DNA of 51,780 bases from Thalassoroseus pseudoceratinae. GTDB taxonomy: Bacteria; Planctomycetota; Planctomycetia; Planctomycetales; Planctomycetaceae. The stretch lies in NCBI RefSeq assembly GCF_011634775.1, contig NZ_JAALXT010000012.1, positions 1 through 51,780 on the forward strand, read 5' to 3'. The notes beneath the pieces were generated by a model. The model had not been told where the DNA came from. It saw only the letters and a program-made list of their open reading frames with translations, and ran no database searches. Every line of letters starts with the position of its first letter. Positions within the stretch are counted from its first letter, which is position 1. A program made the position numbers and the translations under genes. Below are positions 26,238-35,655 of the stretch, piece by piece.

Positions 26238-26573
26238 TTGATCACTTGGTTGTGGAAGCTCGTGGAGTCCTTGCTTCACAGCGTCCTCCTGTTTTCACTC
26301 ACATTCACAGCGTTCGTGCCGGTGATTGTGCTGGTCACGGTCGTCACCGATGCGTCAACGCTGGCGTTTCGATATGCGATTTACGGGAGCTGTGGCGGCG
26401 CAGCGATGATGGCGTTGTTTCTCCGCAGCCGACTGCGATCCAGTCGCACGCGTTGGTCTCCCCAACCGTCTCCTCCCGCATGTGAGGAATGCGGCGAACT
26501 CTTGGACACATCGGCGGAGTGCTGCCCGTTCTGTGGCGAACCCGCCGGTGACTGGGAAGATTGGGGGGCGTAA
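26238..26573 (+). CDS. Small membrane protein with C-terminal zinc ribbon
   Basis: 111 residues read from TTG 26238; no ATG in this frame opens a longer product. Two hydrophobic helices (HSVLLFSLTFTAFVPVIVLVTVV and AIYGSCGGAAMMALFL) are followed by a zinc ribbon CEECGELLDTSAECCPFCGEP. It is adjacent to the previous zinc-ribbon membrane gene with a similar layout turned round, suggesting a functional pair. Nothing further is known. Confidence 0.6.
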   Translation: MITWLWKLVESLLHSVLLFSLTFTAFVPVIVLVTVVTDASTLAFRYAIYGSCGGAAMMALFLRSRLRSSRTRWSPQPSPPACEECGELLDTSAECCPFCGEPAGDWEDWGA

Positions 26574-26640
26574 ATCCGCATCCGGAGATCGAGCTGTGTC
26601 TAACCTACACCTGTCGCCGTTCTCTCCCTATACTTGATCC

Positions 26641-29622
26641 GTGGATGAACACCGAAGACGAATCGCCGAAGACCTCGCCGGTCTCCTTGAGGGAGAGGTG
26701 CGTTCGGATGCGCTGACAATTGCGATGTATTCCAGCGATGCCAGCCTGTACCAAGTGGCACCGTTGGTGATTGCGTATCCGGAGAATCGCGACGATGTGG
26801 TTGCCATCGTCAAATACGCCGCCGATGCGGGTTTGCCGATCATTCCGCGTGGGGCGGGTAGCAGTGTGACGGGTGGGCCGCTCGGTCCTGGCATTGTCAT
26901 CGACTTTTCCCGTCGATTGAACCGGATCGAATCGTTCGACGACGAAACGGTGCACGTCCAAGCCGGTGTGACGTGGAGCGAATTGAACCGATTTCTTCGA
27001 CCGCAGGGCCGGTACTTCGCTCCCGATCCGGCTAACTCCGCTGTGACCACGATTGGCGGAATGCTTGGTGTCGATGCAGCCGGTTCGCATTCCGTCCGCG
27101 TCGGTTCGACCCGTAATCACGTGCACAGCATGGAAGTCGTGTTGGCGAATGGATGCGTTATCGAAGCCGGTCCGGAATCGTTGGACATCCTGCAAACCAT
27201 GCCGGACATGGGGTCGATTGTCGAGGCCGAGCGTACGCAATCGTTCCTTGCCAAACGAAACCTTGTGAGCCGATTGAGTCGATTGCTGGACGATCACGCC
27301 GAGTTAATCCGCGACCGCCAACCCCCCGGAGTCCGCAACACAGCGGGCTACTTCTTGCGGAGTGTACTCAAAGACCATGTCATCCACTTGCCGCGAATGC
27401 TGATCGGCTCGGAAGGCACGCTGGGCGTGTTTACGTCGGCCCGGTTATACACCACGCCCCTGCCCGCCCACCGGTCAGCCGCGTTGATTTTGTTCGGTCA
27501 ACTTGAAGGTGCGCTCCGAAGTGTCCGGGCGTTGGAGAAGCATCAACTCAGCGCCTGTGATTTGTTGGATCGGCGATTGTTGTCGTTGGCGAGGGAAGCC
27601 GATCCGCGATTTCACGAGCTGATTTCTCCCGCCGCCGAGGTTGCATTGATCGTCGAGCAGACCGGCATGCACGCGAAAGACGTGCAGGACCGGATGCGAG
27701 CCATCTTGCAGACGGTTCGCGATGTCAACTTGCGATCCGTCGTGGCATTTGAAGCGGAAACCGATGCGGATGTCGAGTTTCTTTGGACGCTGCCATCGCG
27801 AGTGGTGCCATTGCTGACGAAACTCAAAGGTGCCACGCGACCGCTGCCGTTTGTCGAAGATATGGCCGTTCCGCCGGAAGCCGTCTCGGAGTTTTTGCTT
27901 TCGGCTCAACGAATCTTACAACGTCATCAAGTCACGGCTTCGCTGTATGCGCACGCCGCCGCCGGTCAATTGCACATGCGGCCGTTCTTGCAACCACCGC
28001 AACCCGGTGACGGCCCGCGTCTGGAAGGGTTGGCTCGCGATCTCTATCAATTGGTGTTCTCGCTCGGTGGTTCGATCAGCGGAGAGCACGGCGACGGTTT
28101 GTCCCGGACGGCGTTCATCCGGTCGCAATACGGAGCGTTGTACCGCGTGTTTCAGCAGATCAAAGATATCTTCGATCCGCACAACTTGCTGAACCCTGGG
28201 AAGATCATCAGCAACGATCAACACACGACGGCCAAGAACTTTCGTCCGGTGGCCGAATCGCAATTGAATGCGGAGCCGGAGTTAGTTCCGCTGCAACTTC
28301 AATGGTCGCCTCAAACATTCGCGGCTGCCGCCGATCGCTGCAACGGTTGCGGGGAATGCCGTACGCAATCGCCGGACCTGCGGATGTGCCCGTTCTTTCG
28401 TCAAGACCCCATCGAGGAAGCCAGCCCCCGTGCGAAAGCCAATTTGGTGCGAGGTGTGTTGGCGGAAACCATCCCCGCGGACATGCTGGTTTCCGAAGAG
28501 ATGCAACGAGTGGCGAATTTGTGCTTCAACTGCAAGCAATGTCAGCTTGAGTGTCCATCGAATGTCAACATCCCCCAAATCATGATCGAAGCCAAAGCGG
28601 CGTATGTGGCTGCGAACGGTTTGCATCGAGCCGACTGGCTGCTCTCACGGGCTCACACCGTTGGGGCGTTGGGAAGCACACTTTCGTTGGCGGCGAATTG
28701 GTTGGTATCGAACGGAACCACACGTTGGGCGATCGAAAAGTTGACGGGGATCTCGCAACACCGGAAGTTGCCGCTATTCGCCAGACGGTCGTTCTTGCGG
28801 AGTCTGGGCAGTCGGTACAGTGAAAAACCGCAACCGAAACCGGGGCAACCCCAGCCGATTGTCTACTTTGTCGACGACTTCGCGAACTACTTCGATCCGG
28901 AGTTGGCCGCGTCGTTCGTAGCAATTCTGCGACACCACAATGTGCCAATCATCGTCCCCAAGACACAAACTTCCTCGGGCATGGCGTTGATTTCAGCGGG
29001 CGATATCGAAGCCGCCAAGGAAGTCGCGGCGGAAAACGTGCGAACGCTCGGCGGGTTGGCTCGTGAGGGATTCCAAATCGTCTGCACGGAACCGACATCG
29101 GCTCTCTGTTTGCGAGACGAATACCCGAAGGTTCTCGATCATCCGGATGTGCATGTCGTGGCCAATCAAACCATCGACGCCGGTTCGTACCTGCTCGGAC
29201 TTCACAAGAACAACCAACTCCGCACGGACTTCACTGAATTGAATCAAACGATCGGCTATCACACCCCTTGCCATGTACGGGCTCTCACGGATCGAGCGCC
29301 GATGGCGGAATTGCTCGCTTTGATCCCCGGTCTGACGGTCGCTAAAATCAATCGAGGATGTTCGGGAATGGCTGGTGCGTGGGGAGTGTCCGCGAAGAAC
29401 TTTCGCACATCACTCCGACTCGGATGGGGATTGATTTCCGAAATGCGATCCGGGCAATTCACGCTCGGAGCGACCGAATGCAGCACTTGTAAAATGCAGA
29501 TGGAACAAGGAACCGACCAACCCACATTGCATCCACTGAAGTTGTTGGCCCTCTCGTACGGCTTGATGCCGGAGTTGGAAAAGAAACTGTCGCCCTCGAA
29601 GAATCGGTTAGTGTTGTCATGA
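26641..29622 (+). CDS. FAD-linked oxidoreductase fused to Fe-S/CCG domains (GlcD-GlpC-like)
   Basis: 993 residues from GTG 26641. The N-terminal half is a VAO/PCMH-type flavoprotein: FAD-binding PRGAGSSVTGGPLGPG, and a C-terminal cap with SGEHGDGLSRTAFI. Two 4Fe-4S sites follow near residues 565-645 (CNGCGEC...CPFF and CFNCKQCQLECP). Then come CCG-type cysteine-rich modules (YHTPCHVRAL, NRGCSGMAG, ECSTCKMQ). The layout matches the large D-lactate/2-hydroxyglutarate dehydrogenase-type enzymes (YdiJ-like) that oxidise a 2-hydroxy acid and pass electrons through clusters to a membrane acceptor. The substrate is not determined. The stop overlaps moaD (ATGA), so they are translated together. Confidence 0.88.
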   Translation: MDEHRRRIAEDLAGLLEGEVRSDALTIAMYSSDASLYQVAPLVIAYPENRDDVVAIVKYAADAGLPIIPRGAGSSVTGGPLGPGIVIDFSRRLNRIESFDDETVHVQAGVTWSELNRFLRPQGRYFAPDPANSAVTTIGGMLGVDAAGSHSVRVGSTRNHVHSMEVVLANGCVIEAGPESLDILQTMPDMGSIVEAERTQSFLAKRNLVSRLSRLLDDHAELIRDRQPPGVRNTAGYFLRSVLKDHVIHLPRMLIGSEGTLGVFTSARLYTTPLPAHRSAALILFGQLEGALRSVRALEKHQLSACDLLDRRLLSLAREADPRFHELISPAAEVALIVEQTGMHAKDVQDRMRAILQTVRDVNLRSVVAFEAETDADVEFLWTLPSRVVPLLTKLKGATRPLPFVEDMAVPPEAVSEFLLSAQRILQRHQVTASLYAHAAAGQLHMRPFLQPPQPGDGPRLEGLARDLYQLVFSLGGSISGEHGDGLSRTAFIRSQYGALYRVFQQIKDIFDPHNLLNPGKIISNDQHTTAKNFRPVAESQLNAEPELVPLQLQWSPQTFAAAADRCNGCGECRTQSPDLRMCPFFRQDPIEEASPRAKANLVRGVLAETIPADMLVSEEMQRVANLCFNCKQCQLECPSNVNIPQIMIEAKAAYVAANGLHRADWLLSRAHTVGALGSTLSLAANWLVSNGTTRWAIEKLTGISQHRKLPLFARRSFLRSLGSRYSEKPQPKPGQPQPIVYFVDDFANYFDPELAASFVAILRHHNVPIIVPKTQTSSGMALISAGDIEAAKEVAAENVRTLGGLAREGFQIVCTEPTSALCLRDEYPKVLDHPDVHVVANQTIDAGSYLLGLHKNNQLRTDFTELNQTIGYHTPCHVRALTDRAPMAELLALIPGLTVAKINRGCSGMAGAWGVSAKNFRTSLRLGWGLISEMRSGQFTLGATECSTCKMQMEQGTDQPTLHPLKLLALSYGLMPELEKKLSPSKNRLVLS

Positions 29623-29864
29623 ATTTATCCGTTCGCGTGTTCGCCCGCGCTCGTGACATCGTCGGTGCCGACACGATTTCGGTCGAACTCCCGGATTCGA
29701 GTACCGTCACCGATCTCAAAACCGCCCTCGCCCAGCAACATCCTGGGTTGGAACCACTCGCGGCTAATCTGCATGTCGCCATCGGCAATGACTACGCTAC
29801 CGACGATCACACGCTGACCGCCTCAGACGACATCGCCGTCTTCCCGCCGGTCAGTGGCGGCTGA
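29619..29864 (+). CDS. moaD: Molybdopterin synthase small subunit MoaD
   Basis: An 81-residue ubiquitin-like protein ending in Gly-Gly (FPPVSGG), the terminus that is adenylated and turned into a thiocarboxylate to supply sulfur for molybdopterin. The beta-grasp start is MNLSVRVFARARDIVG. The ATG overlaps the stop of the oxidoreductase gene by four bases, an unusual partner. moaE follows after 48 bases. moaA, moaB/mog and moeA are not in the window. Confidence 0.92.
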   Translation: MNLSVRVFARARDIVGADTISVELPDSSTVTDLKTALAQQHPGLEPLAANLHVAIGNDYATDDHTLTASDDIAVFPPVSGG

Positions 29865-29912
29865 ACCGCTTTCGGGTTTCCGAGCCTTCACGAGACAGAA
29901 TTTCGAACGACC

Positions 29913-30326
29913 ATGATTGAACTCACTCACGATCCCATCGACATCACCGCAGTCACCGAAAGCGTGCGATCGACGCAATCGGGAGCGGTGTTGGTGTTTT
30001 TGGGAACGGTTCGCGAGATGACCGGCGATCGGCAGACCATCGCGTTGGATTACGACGCCTACCCGGAAATGGCCACCGCCAAAATGAACGAACTCGAACA
30101 AGAAGCCCGCGAGAAATGGCCGATCGACCAATTGGCGATCGTGCATCGTTTAGGGCACTTGGAATTGGGTGATGTCAGCGTGATTGTGGCCGTCAGTTGC
30201 CCGCATCGAGGTGATGCGTTTGCCGCCGGGAAGTGGTTGATCGATACACTGAAAGTCACCGTGCCCGTGTGGAAAAAAGAGAATTGGGCCGACGGCACCA
30301 CGGAATGGGTTCATCCCGGTGCGTGA
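29913..30326 (+). CDS. moaE: Molybdopterin synthase catalytic subunit MoaE
   Basis: A 137-residue MoaE of normal length, which uses MoaD thiocarboxylate to convert precursor Z (cPMP) to molybdopterin. Visible motifs are GAVLVFLGTVREMT, LDYDAYPEMA, HRLGHLELGDVSVIVAVSCPHRGDAF, and the Lys-rich LKVTVPVWKKENW that carries the catalytic Lys. It follows moaD and forms the synthase heterotetramer with it. Convergent with the WD40 gene, with only 20 bases between stops. Confidence 0.95.
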   Translation: MIELTHDPIDITAVTESVRSTQSGAVLVFLGTVREMTGDRQTIALDYDAYPEMATAKMNELEQEAREKWPIDQLAIVHRLGHLELGDVSVIVAVSCPHRGDAFAAGKWLIDTLKVTVPVWKKENWADGTTEWVHPGA

Positions 30327-30346
30327 GTTGCCAGTTCCGTCTGCTT

Positions 30347-31870
30347 TCACTTCAACAATGTTTCGGCCGCGGATTTCACCGCCTCATCTGGGAAATCCGC
30401 GGCTAACGCTTGCAAAATCTCCGACCGCATCTGAGCATCAATCGGTGCCAACGCCGTCACTAGGCGTTTCATTCTCAAAATGTCGTCGTTGGTGAATCGC
30501 GGTGCATCTTCACTATACGACAACACACGACTCAGGCGGTAACGGACTTCCGCCGAATCGGTGGTTTCGTAAGTTTCCAACAATAGCGGTCGGGCCACCG
30601 CTCGCAACTGGATCAACTCTTGCATGGCTTGATGCCGGATCGCTGATTTGGAATGCCCCAACTGCACCAGCAATTCTCGAATATGAGCTTTCTGCGCCGG
30701 CAACGTGACTTCGGCCACACGGTCTCGCAGAAACCCCAGACATTGCTCCGGCGTTTCCCGAATCTGCCCCATCGCTTGCATCGCGGAACCGGAACCACCC
30801 GCCAGCGATTGCCAAAGTTCCGTCAGGTCCGCATCCGTGAGTACCGAACTTGCCAACCGAGATTCCAGAAACCGACCGGCATCCCAAACGATCAGTTTTC
30901 GATCGGTGCCGCCGGTGACCACACGATTGTTCCGCGAACCCACTGCGACCGCACTCACGGCGGTCCGCTGACCGGTGTGTGCCGCCGCTGAGAAAATCTT
31001 CTCGCCCGTCGCAACCTCCCACACGTGTAATCGCCGGTCGAGTCCGCCAGCCAAGAGAAAACGGTCGTCGGAGGAAAACTCCATCGAAACGAGCCGAGTG
31101 TTTCCCGCTATCAATTCATGAGCGATTCGCCCGGTTTCCACTTCCCAGATGAGAAGCCGACCGCCGTCGATCGCCGCCACCGTGCGACCGTCGGACGAGA
31201 ACCGGGCCGTTCGTGGGCCTCGGGTGCATCCGGTGAGTTTTGCGGTTTCGGTTTGATTGGTGACGTTGAAAATCCGCAGCACCGGGTCACGTGTCGATGT
31301 CACGGTGAGAACTTGCGTTCCGTCGACGGAGATATCACGGACCAAATTCGGTGCCAAGAACCGTCGAATCTCCTCGCCGGTTTGCAATCGATACACCCGC
31401 AACTGCCCTGGTACGGCTAACGTGACCGTGCCATCGTCGTGCAGGCGTAACCGTTCGGCTCCTTCGGGAATCAGGTGTCGCAACTGTCCCGCGTCGGTGT
31501 CCCATATTTGCGTGAGACCGGTTTGCGTCGTGACATCGAAACTCGTTGTCACCAACGTCTTTCCATCCGATGTCACCGCCATGGCACGAATTGGTTCGTC
31601 GGGACCAGGCAACGTTGCCTGCAAGCGACCAGTCTGCGTATTCCACAGTTGAATCACACGCGGCTGGTTTGGATCAGATGGCTCGCCGTAGGTCGCTACG
31701 ATCCCCGCCACTTCAGAAATCGCCAGCCCACGCACACTTTGCGGACGCGATTCCGACGGTTGATTCGCTCCGCCAATTTGCCGAAGCACTTCGCTCGGTT
31801 CCTCGGCGAACACCTTTGGTGAGGCGATCACGAACGCAAAGCCGATGAGCATTCGAGCCAATTGTCCCAT
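30347..31870 (-). CDS. Secreted WD40-repeat protein
   Basis: 507 residues from ATG 31870 (GGAGAAG upstream). The signal peptide (MGQLARMLIGFAFVIASPKVFA) is followed by about seven WD-type blades, for example RVIQLWNTQTGRLQATLPG, GLTQIWDTDAGQLRHL, GRLLIWEVETGRIAHEL, RRLHVWEVATGEKIFSA, RKLIVWDAGRF. A helical C-terminal region (LADLTELWQSLAGGSG... ALAADFPDEAV) resembles HEAT-like helices. WD40 propellers of this type are common planctomycete exported scaffolds; no enzyme motif is visible. Confidence 0.82.
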   Translation of the reverse strand: MGQLARMLIGFAFVIASPKVFAEEPSEVLRQIGGANQPSESRPQSVRGLAISEVAGIVATYGEPSDPNQPRVIQLWNTQTGRLQATLPGPDEPIRAMAVTSDGKTLVTTSFDVTTQTGLTQIWDTDAGQLRHLIPEGAERLRLHDDGTVTLAVPGQLRVYRLQTGEEIRRFLAPNLVRDISVDGTQVLTVTSTRDPVLRIFNVTNQTETAKLTGCTRGPRTARFSSDGRTVAAIDGGRLLIWEVETGRIAHELIAGNTRLVSMEFSSDDRFLLAGGLDRRLHVWEVATGEKIFSAAAHTGQRTAVSAVAVGSRNNRVVTGGTDRKLIVWDAGRFLESRLASSVLTDADLTELWQSLAGGSGSAMQAMGQIRETPEQCLGFLRDRVAEVTLPAQKAHIRELLVQLGHSKSAIRHQAMQELIQLRAVARPLLLETYETTDSAEVRYRLSRVLSYSEDAPRFTNDDILRMKRLVTALAPIDAQMRSEILQALAADFPDEAVKSAAETLLK

Positions 31871-31951
31871 GCGTCTTCTCCGTTCGCTTCGCACAACTTC
31901 CCACCGATCACGATGCAACCATCGTGCGGAAAGTTCCGCGAAAATCGAAGA

Positions 31952-32776
31952 CTACGGAATCCGCACGAGAAACCGTTGCTCGCCGATTTGGAATTCCCCG
32001 CCGGTATCGAGTGGCATATCCGTGATGCGAATCCAGACGCCGTTGAGCGAGTTTCGATTCTCGATCAGCCAACGACCACGATCGTCACAGAAGACGCGGG
32101 CATGGACCGTGCTCACGAACGGGTCATCCATGATAGCCACCGAACACTTGTCAGGATTGGTCCCGAGGTAGTTGTCACCATCATTCAAGACGTATCGATC
32201 GCCGTCGCCGCGGGGCGTCATTTCCACGAGTGTGGCGGGAACGTCGGCCAATGCTGCATCGCGACCACTTTCCCAATTTCGTTTTTCCCGACTGGCCCCG
32301 CTGAAGTAGTAACGCTTGGCACCGATCAGTAATTCCTGTTTGTTCTTGAGAACGGCCTTCGACACTCGCACGAACGTCCCGTTTCGACTGCCAAGGTCAC
32401 GCATGTGGAAGCGAAACCGTCCGTCTTCGTGTTTCTGCACGATCTCCAAATGCCGCCCGGAAATGCCGTTATCGTGCCCGATGACAATATCGCCTTCGAT
32501 CCGTCCGATCTGAAACTTTGGTTTGCGGACGCGAAACCATTCGCCGTCGTCACGTGAACCGTCGTCGATTGCACATAACAACAACGTCGGCGGGCGATTG
32601 ATCGGGCGAAACGCCAATGCGGAATCTTCGCCATCTTCCTTCGGTTTCTTGGTCGACCGTTCCGGTGCACGTCGCGTCGGTTGGTAGGTCTGTTCGTTTA
32701 ACAACTCGGCACGACATTTCGGACACTGAGTGGCATCTTCGCTCAATGCAGCACTGCAATACGGACAACTAGCCAT
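31952..32776 (-). CDS. FHA-domain protein with N-terminal zinc ribbon
   Basis: 274 residues. A zinc ribbon opens the protein (CPYCSAALSEDATQCPKC). A linker leads to a first FHA domain (FQIGRIEGDIVIGHDNGISGRH... LGSRNGTFV) and then a second (NYLGTNPDKCSVAIMDDPFVSTVHARV... NSLNGVWI). FHA domains bind phosphothreonine peptides, so it should read Ser/Thr kinase signals, which are abundant in planctomycetes. There is no signal peptide. Divergent from purH with about 250 bases between. No kinase gene is nearby. Confidence 0.87.
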   Translation of the reverse strand: MASCPYCSAALSEDATQCPKCRAELLNEQTYQPTRRAPERSTKKPKEDGEDSALAFRPINRPPTLLLCAIDDGSRDDGEWFRVRKPKFQIGRIEGDIVIGHDNGISGRHLEIVQKHEDGRFRFHMRDLGSRNGTFVRVSKAVLKNKQELLIGAKRYYFSGASREKRNWESGRDAALADVPATLVEMTPRGDGDRYVLNDGDNYLGTNPDKCSVAIMDDPFVSTVHARVFCDDRGRWLIENRNSLNGVWIRITDMPLDTGGEFQIGEQRFLVRIP

Positions 32777-33033
32777 GGCCCAAGACTTTATGAAAACGGA
32801 GAACCTGTGCGATCATTACGGCAATTTGAGGTTGTGACCATTCTAACGCCACCACCGGACTTTTGCACAGTCAATTTGGTGGAACGTCAGATGTAGAGAC
32901 GAATTCTCGTGCCGGATTCGGCTGGGATCGGTGGCGGTTTGACGACTTCGGGTTTGGTGGCTACGATCGGGCCGTTCCAACGGTGAGAACCACCGCCCGC
33001 CAATTTCGTTCAGCGTGAATTCGAGTAAGCCGC

Positions 33034-34623
33034 ATGTCAGATTCTAGTCCGCAACGTGCTTTAGTAAGTGTCAGTGACAAAACCGATCTGACACCGTTCG
33101 TTCAGCGTTTGGTCGACATGGGATTTGAAATCGTTTCGACCGGCGGAACACGACGACACCTCGAAGACGCCGGCATCACCGTAACCGACGTCGCCAGCGT
33201 CACCGGTTTCCCCGAGATTATGGGCGGCCGCGTGAAAACGTTGCATCCCAAAGTTCACGGCGCGATTCTGGGTCGCCCTGACCAAACCGAAGATGCCGCA
33301 GCGATTCAGGAACACGGAATTGCTCCGTTCACGCTGGTTGTTTGCAACTTGTATCCGTTTCAGCAAACCATTGCCAAAGCGGGCGTTACGATTCCCGATG
33401 CGATTGAGCAAATCGACATCGGTGGCCCGAGCATGATCCGTTCGGCAGCTAAGAATCACGCATATATCGGCGTTGTGACACGATCCGATCAGTATGAAAC
33501 TGTGGCCGACGCGTTGGCCGCGGGACCGCTTTCGGAATCCCTGCGAAGACAACTCGCCGCCGCCGCATTTGAAATGACCGCCCAATACGACCGGGCCATT
33601 GCCGATTACATGGCGACGATCTGCAGCGAATCCGAAGACGAATCGACCAACGGTTTGCCGGAGACGTTGAACCTCACGTTCCGCAAACGCCTCGGGCTGC
33701 GTTATGGCGAGAACCCGCATCAGTCGGCCGCTTGGTATGTGGAGCCACATCCGCCAGAGGGGACTTTGGCATCGGCTCGCCAATTGAACGGCAAAGAACT
33801 TTCCTACAACAATCTGCTCGACTTGGACGCCGCCTGGGCAATCGCACGGGAGTTCGACGATCCCGCCGCCGCTGTGCTCAAACACAACAACCCCTGTGGC
33901 TGCGCTATCGCCGAGAACGTCGGCAAGGCCATCGTCGCCGCTTGGGATGGCGACCCGATCAGTGCGTTCGGTTCGATTCTCGGATTCAACCGCTCCGTGG
34001 ATGCAGCCGTCGCGGAATTCCTGTGTGAGGGCGGTCGGTTTGTCGAAGCCATCATCGCACCGGCTTACGACGCCGACGCCTTGGAAATCCTCACGACCCG
34101 TCCAAAGTGGAAAAACAACGTTCGGCTGATGCAGGTTGATCTCGACTCATCGGACTCCAGCGAACCAACCCGCGAATACCGCCGCGTCACCGGCGGGCTG
34201 TTGGTGCAAGACCGCGATGAACTACCCGATCCCGAAGCCGATTGGCAAACCGTCACCGATCGGGCACCGTCGGACGAAGAGAAACGCGACCTGCATTTCG
34301 CCTGGAAAGTCGCCAAGCATGTGAAATCCAACGCGATCGTTTTCGCCAAAGACGGTGCAATCACCGGTGTCGGAGCCGGGCAAATGAGCCGGTTGGATTC
34401 CTCCTACATTGCGGCTTACAAATCCGGTGAAAAGGCGAAGGGCTGCGTGCTTGCCTCCGATGCCTTCTTCCCATTCCGTGACGGTGTCGACCAAGCCGCC
34501 GAAGCCGGTGTGACCGCGGTTATCCAACCCGGCGGGTCCCGCAACGACGCGGACACCATCGCCGCCTGCAACGAACACGGCATGGCGATGATCTTCACCG
34601 GTCGCCGCCATTTCCGTCATTGA
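33034..34623 (+). CDS. purH: Bifunctional AICAR transformylase/IMP cyclohydrolase
   Basis: 529 residues, the same length as the E. coli enzyme. It does the last two steps of de novo purine synthesis: AICAR formylation with 10-formyl-THF, then ring closure to IMP. The N-terminal MGS-like cyclohydrolase domain holds [14 protein letters not shown] and [20 protein letters not shown]. The C-terminal AICARFT domain holds [23 protein letters not shown] and the closing [37 protein letters not shown]. tilS starts 5 bases after the stop, suggesting one transcript. Confidence 0.97.
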   Translation: MSDSSPQRALVSVSDKTDLTPFVQRLVDMGFEIVSTGGTRRHLEDAGITVTDVASVTGFPEIMGGRVKTLHPKVHGAILGRPDQTEDAAAIQEHGIAPFTLVVCNLYPFQQTIAKAGVTIPDAIEQIDIGGPSMIRSAAKNHAYIGVVTRSDQYETVADALAAGPLSESLRRQLAAAAFEMTAQYDRAIADYMATICSESEDESTNGLPETLNLTFRKRLGLRYGENPHQSAAWYVEPHPPEGTLASARQLNGKELSYNNLLDLDAAWAIAREFDDPAAAVLKHNNPCGCAIAENVGKAIVAAWDGDPISAFGSILGFNRSVDAAVAEFLCEGGRFVEAIIAPAYDADALEILTTRPKWKNNVRLMQVDLDSSDSSEPTREYRRVTGGLLVQDRDELPDPEADWQTVTDRAPSDEEKRDLHFAWKVAKHVKSNAIVFAKDGAITGVGAGQMSRLDSSYIAAYKSGEKAKGCVLASDAFFPFRDGVDQAAEAGVTAVIQPGGSRNDADTIAACNEHGMAMIFTGRRHFRH

Positions 34624-34628
34624 TCGTG

Positions 34629-35645
34629 ATGACTGAACCGCCCGGAAATCTCCCGTCCATCCTCCACCGATTGAACGTTGTCGGCCAATCGGTGGTTGTC
34701 GCGGTTTCCGGCGGAGCCGACAGCGTCGCGATGTTGCGGGCATTGCTTGCAGTACAAAGTGAGTGCTCACTCCAATTGCGAGTCGCCCATTTCAACCACG
34801 GACTTCGCGGAGCGGAATCCGACGAAGACGCCCGTTGGGTCGCTGATTTGTGTGAGCGTCTCGGTGTCGTGTGCGATCTCGGTGTGGCTGATCACGAGAC
34901 GCTTCCGCAGTCAACAGGCAGTCGCGAGGGAGACGCCCGTCGCTTGCGTTATCAGTTCCTCGAACGAGTTGCGACCACGAATGATTGCCAATCGATTGCC
35001 GTCGCGCACACGGCGGATGACCAAGCCGAAACGGTTCTACATCGTATTCTTCGTGGAACGGGATTGACCGGGCTGATCGGCATTCCGCAAGTTCGCCGAC
35101 TCGATTCAGGAGTCAACTTGGTGCGTCCGTTACTCGGATTGCGTCGGCAATCCCTGCGACAATGGCTGCGGGAAATCGGCCAGGACTTCCGCGAGGACTC
35201 AACAAATACCGACCGCGATTTCACTCGCAACCGCATCCGTCACGATCTTCTGCCGCTGCTCGAAGAGCAATTCAACCCGCAAGTCAAGTCGGCTCTGTGT
35301 CGTTTGGCCGAGCAAGCCGAACAGACACAAATCGTGGAGGATTTCGCCGCGAACGAACTCCTGCAAACCGCGACGATTGATCGCACGGGAACGTCCTGGG
35401 TCCTGGATTGCGAACCACTGACCGACTGCCCCGTTGCGATGGTCCGAACGTGTTTACGACTCGTTTGGACCGAAATGGGGTGGCCGCAACAAAAGATGAG
35501 TTTTCAACACTACACCCGCTTGCAGGAGGCGATCTGCGATCCCATGAGGCGTGGTGAAATCAGTCTACCATACCCGGTGCAGGCAAGACTCACGCGGAGA
35601 AAACGCCAACAAAGCTTGGAATTGCGAGTCGAATCCAACGATTGA
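34629..35645 (+). CDS. tilS: tRNA(Ile)-lysidine synthetase (short form)
   Basis: 338 residues from ATG 34629; in-frame GTG 34626 or TTG 34620 would overlap purH. The PP-loop AVSGGADSVAMLRAL and the HFNHGLRGAESDEDARWV, HTADDQAETVL and DSTNTDRDFTRNRIRHDLLP motifs are diagnostic. The enzyme puts lysine on C34 of tRNA-Ile(CAU) so that it reads AUA. The product ends soon after the linker and lacks the larger C-terminal TilS domain of the E. coli enzyme, resembling the shorter Aquifex type. Convergent with the PPC-domain gene 10 bases away. Confidence 0.93.
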   Translation: MTEPPGNLPSILHRLNVVGQSVVVAVSGGADSVAMLRALLAVQSECSLQLRVAHFNHGLRGAESDEDARWVADLCERLGVVCDLGVADHETLPQSTGSREGDARRLRYQFLERVATTNDCQSIAVAHTADDQAETVLHRILRGTGLTGLIGIPQVRRLDSGVNLVRPLLGLRRQSLRQWLREIGQDFREDSTNTDRDFTRNRIRHDLLPLLEEQFNPQVKSALCRLAEQAEQTQIVEDFAANELLQTATIDRTGTSWVLDCEPLTDCPVAMVRTCLRLVWTEMGWPQQKMSFQHYTRLQEAICDPMRRGEISLPYPVQARLTRRKRQQSLELRVESND

Positions 35646-35655
35646 CAGGCCTGCG

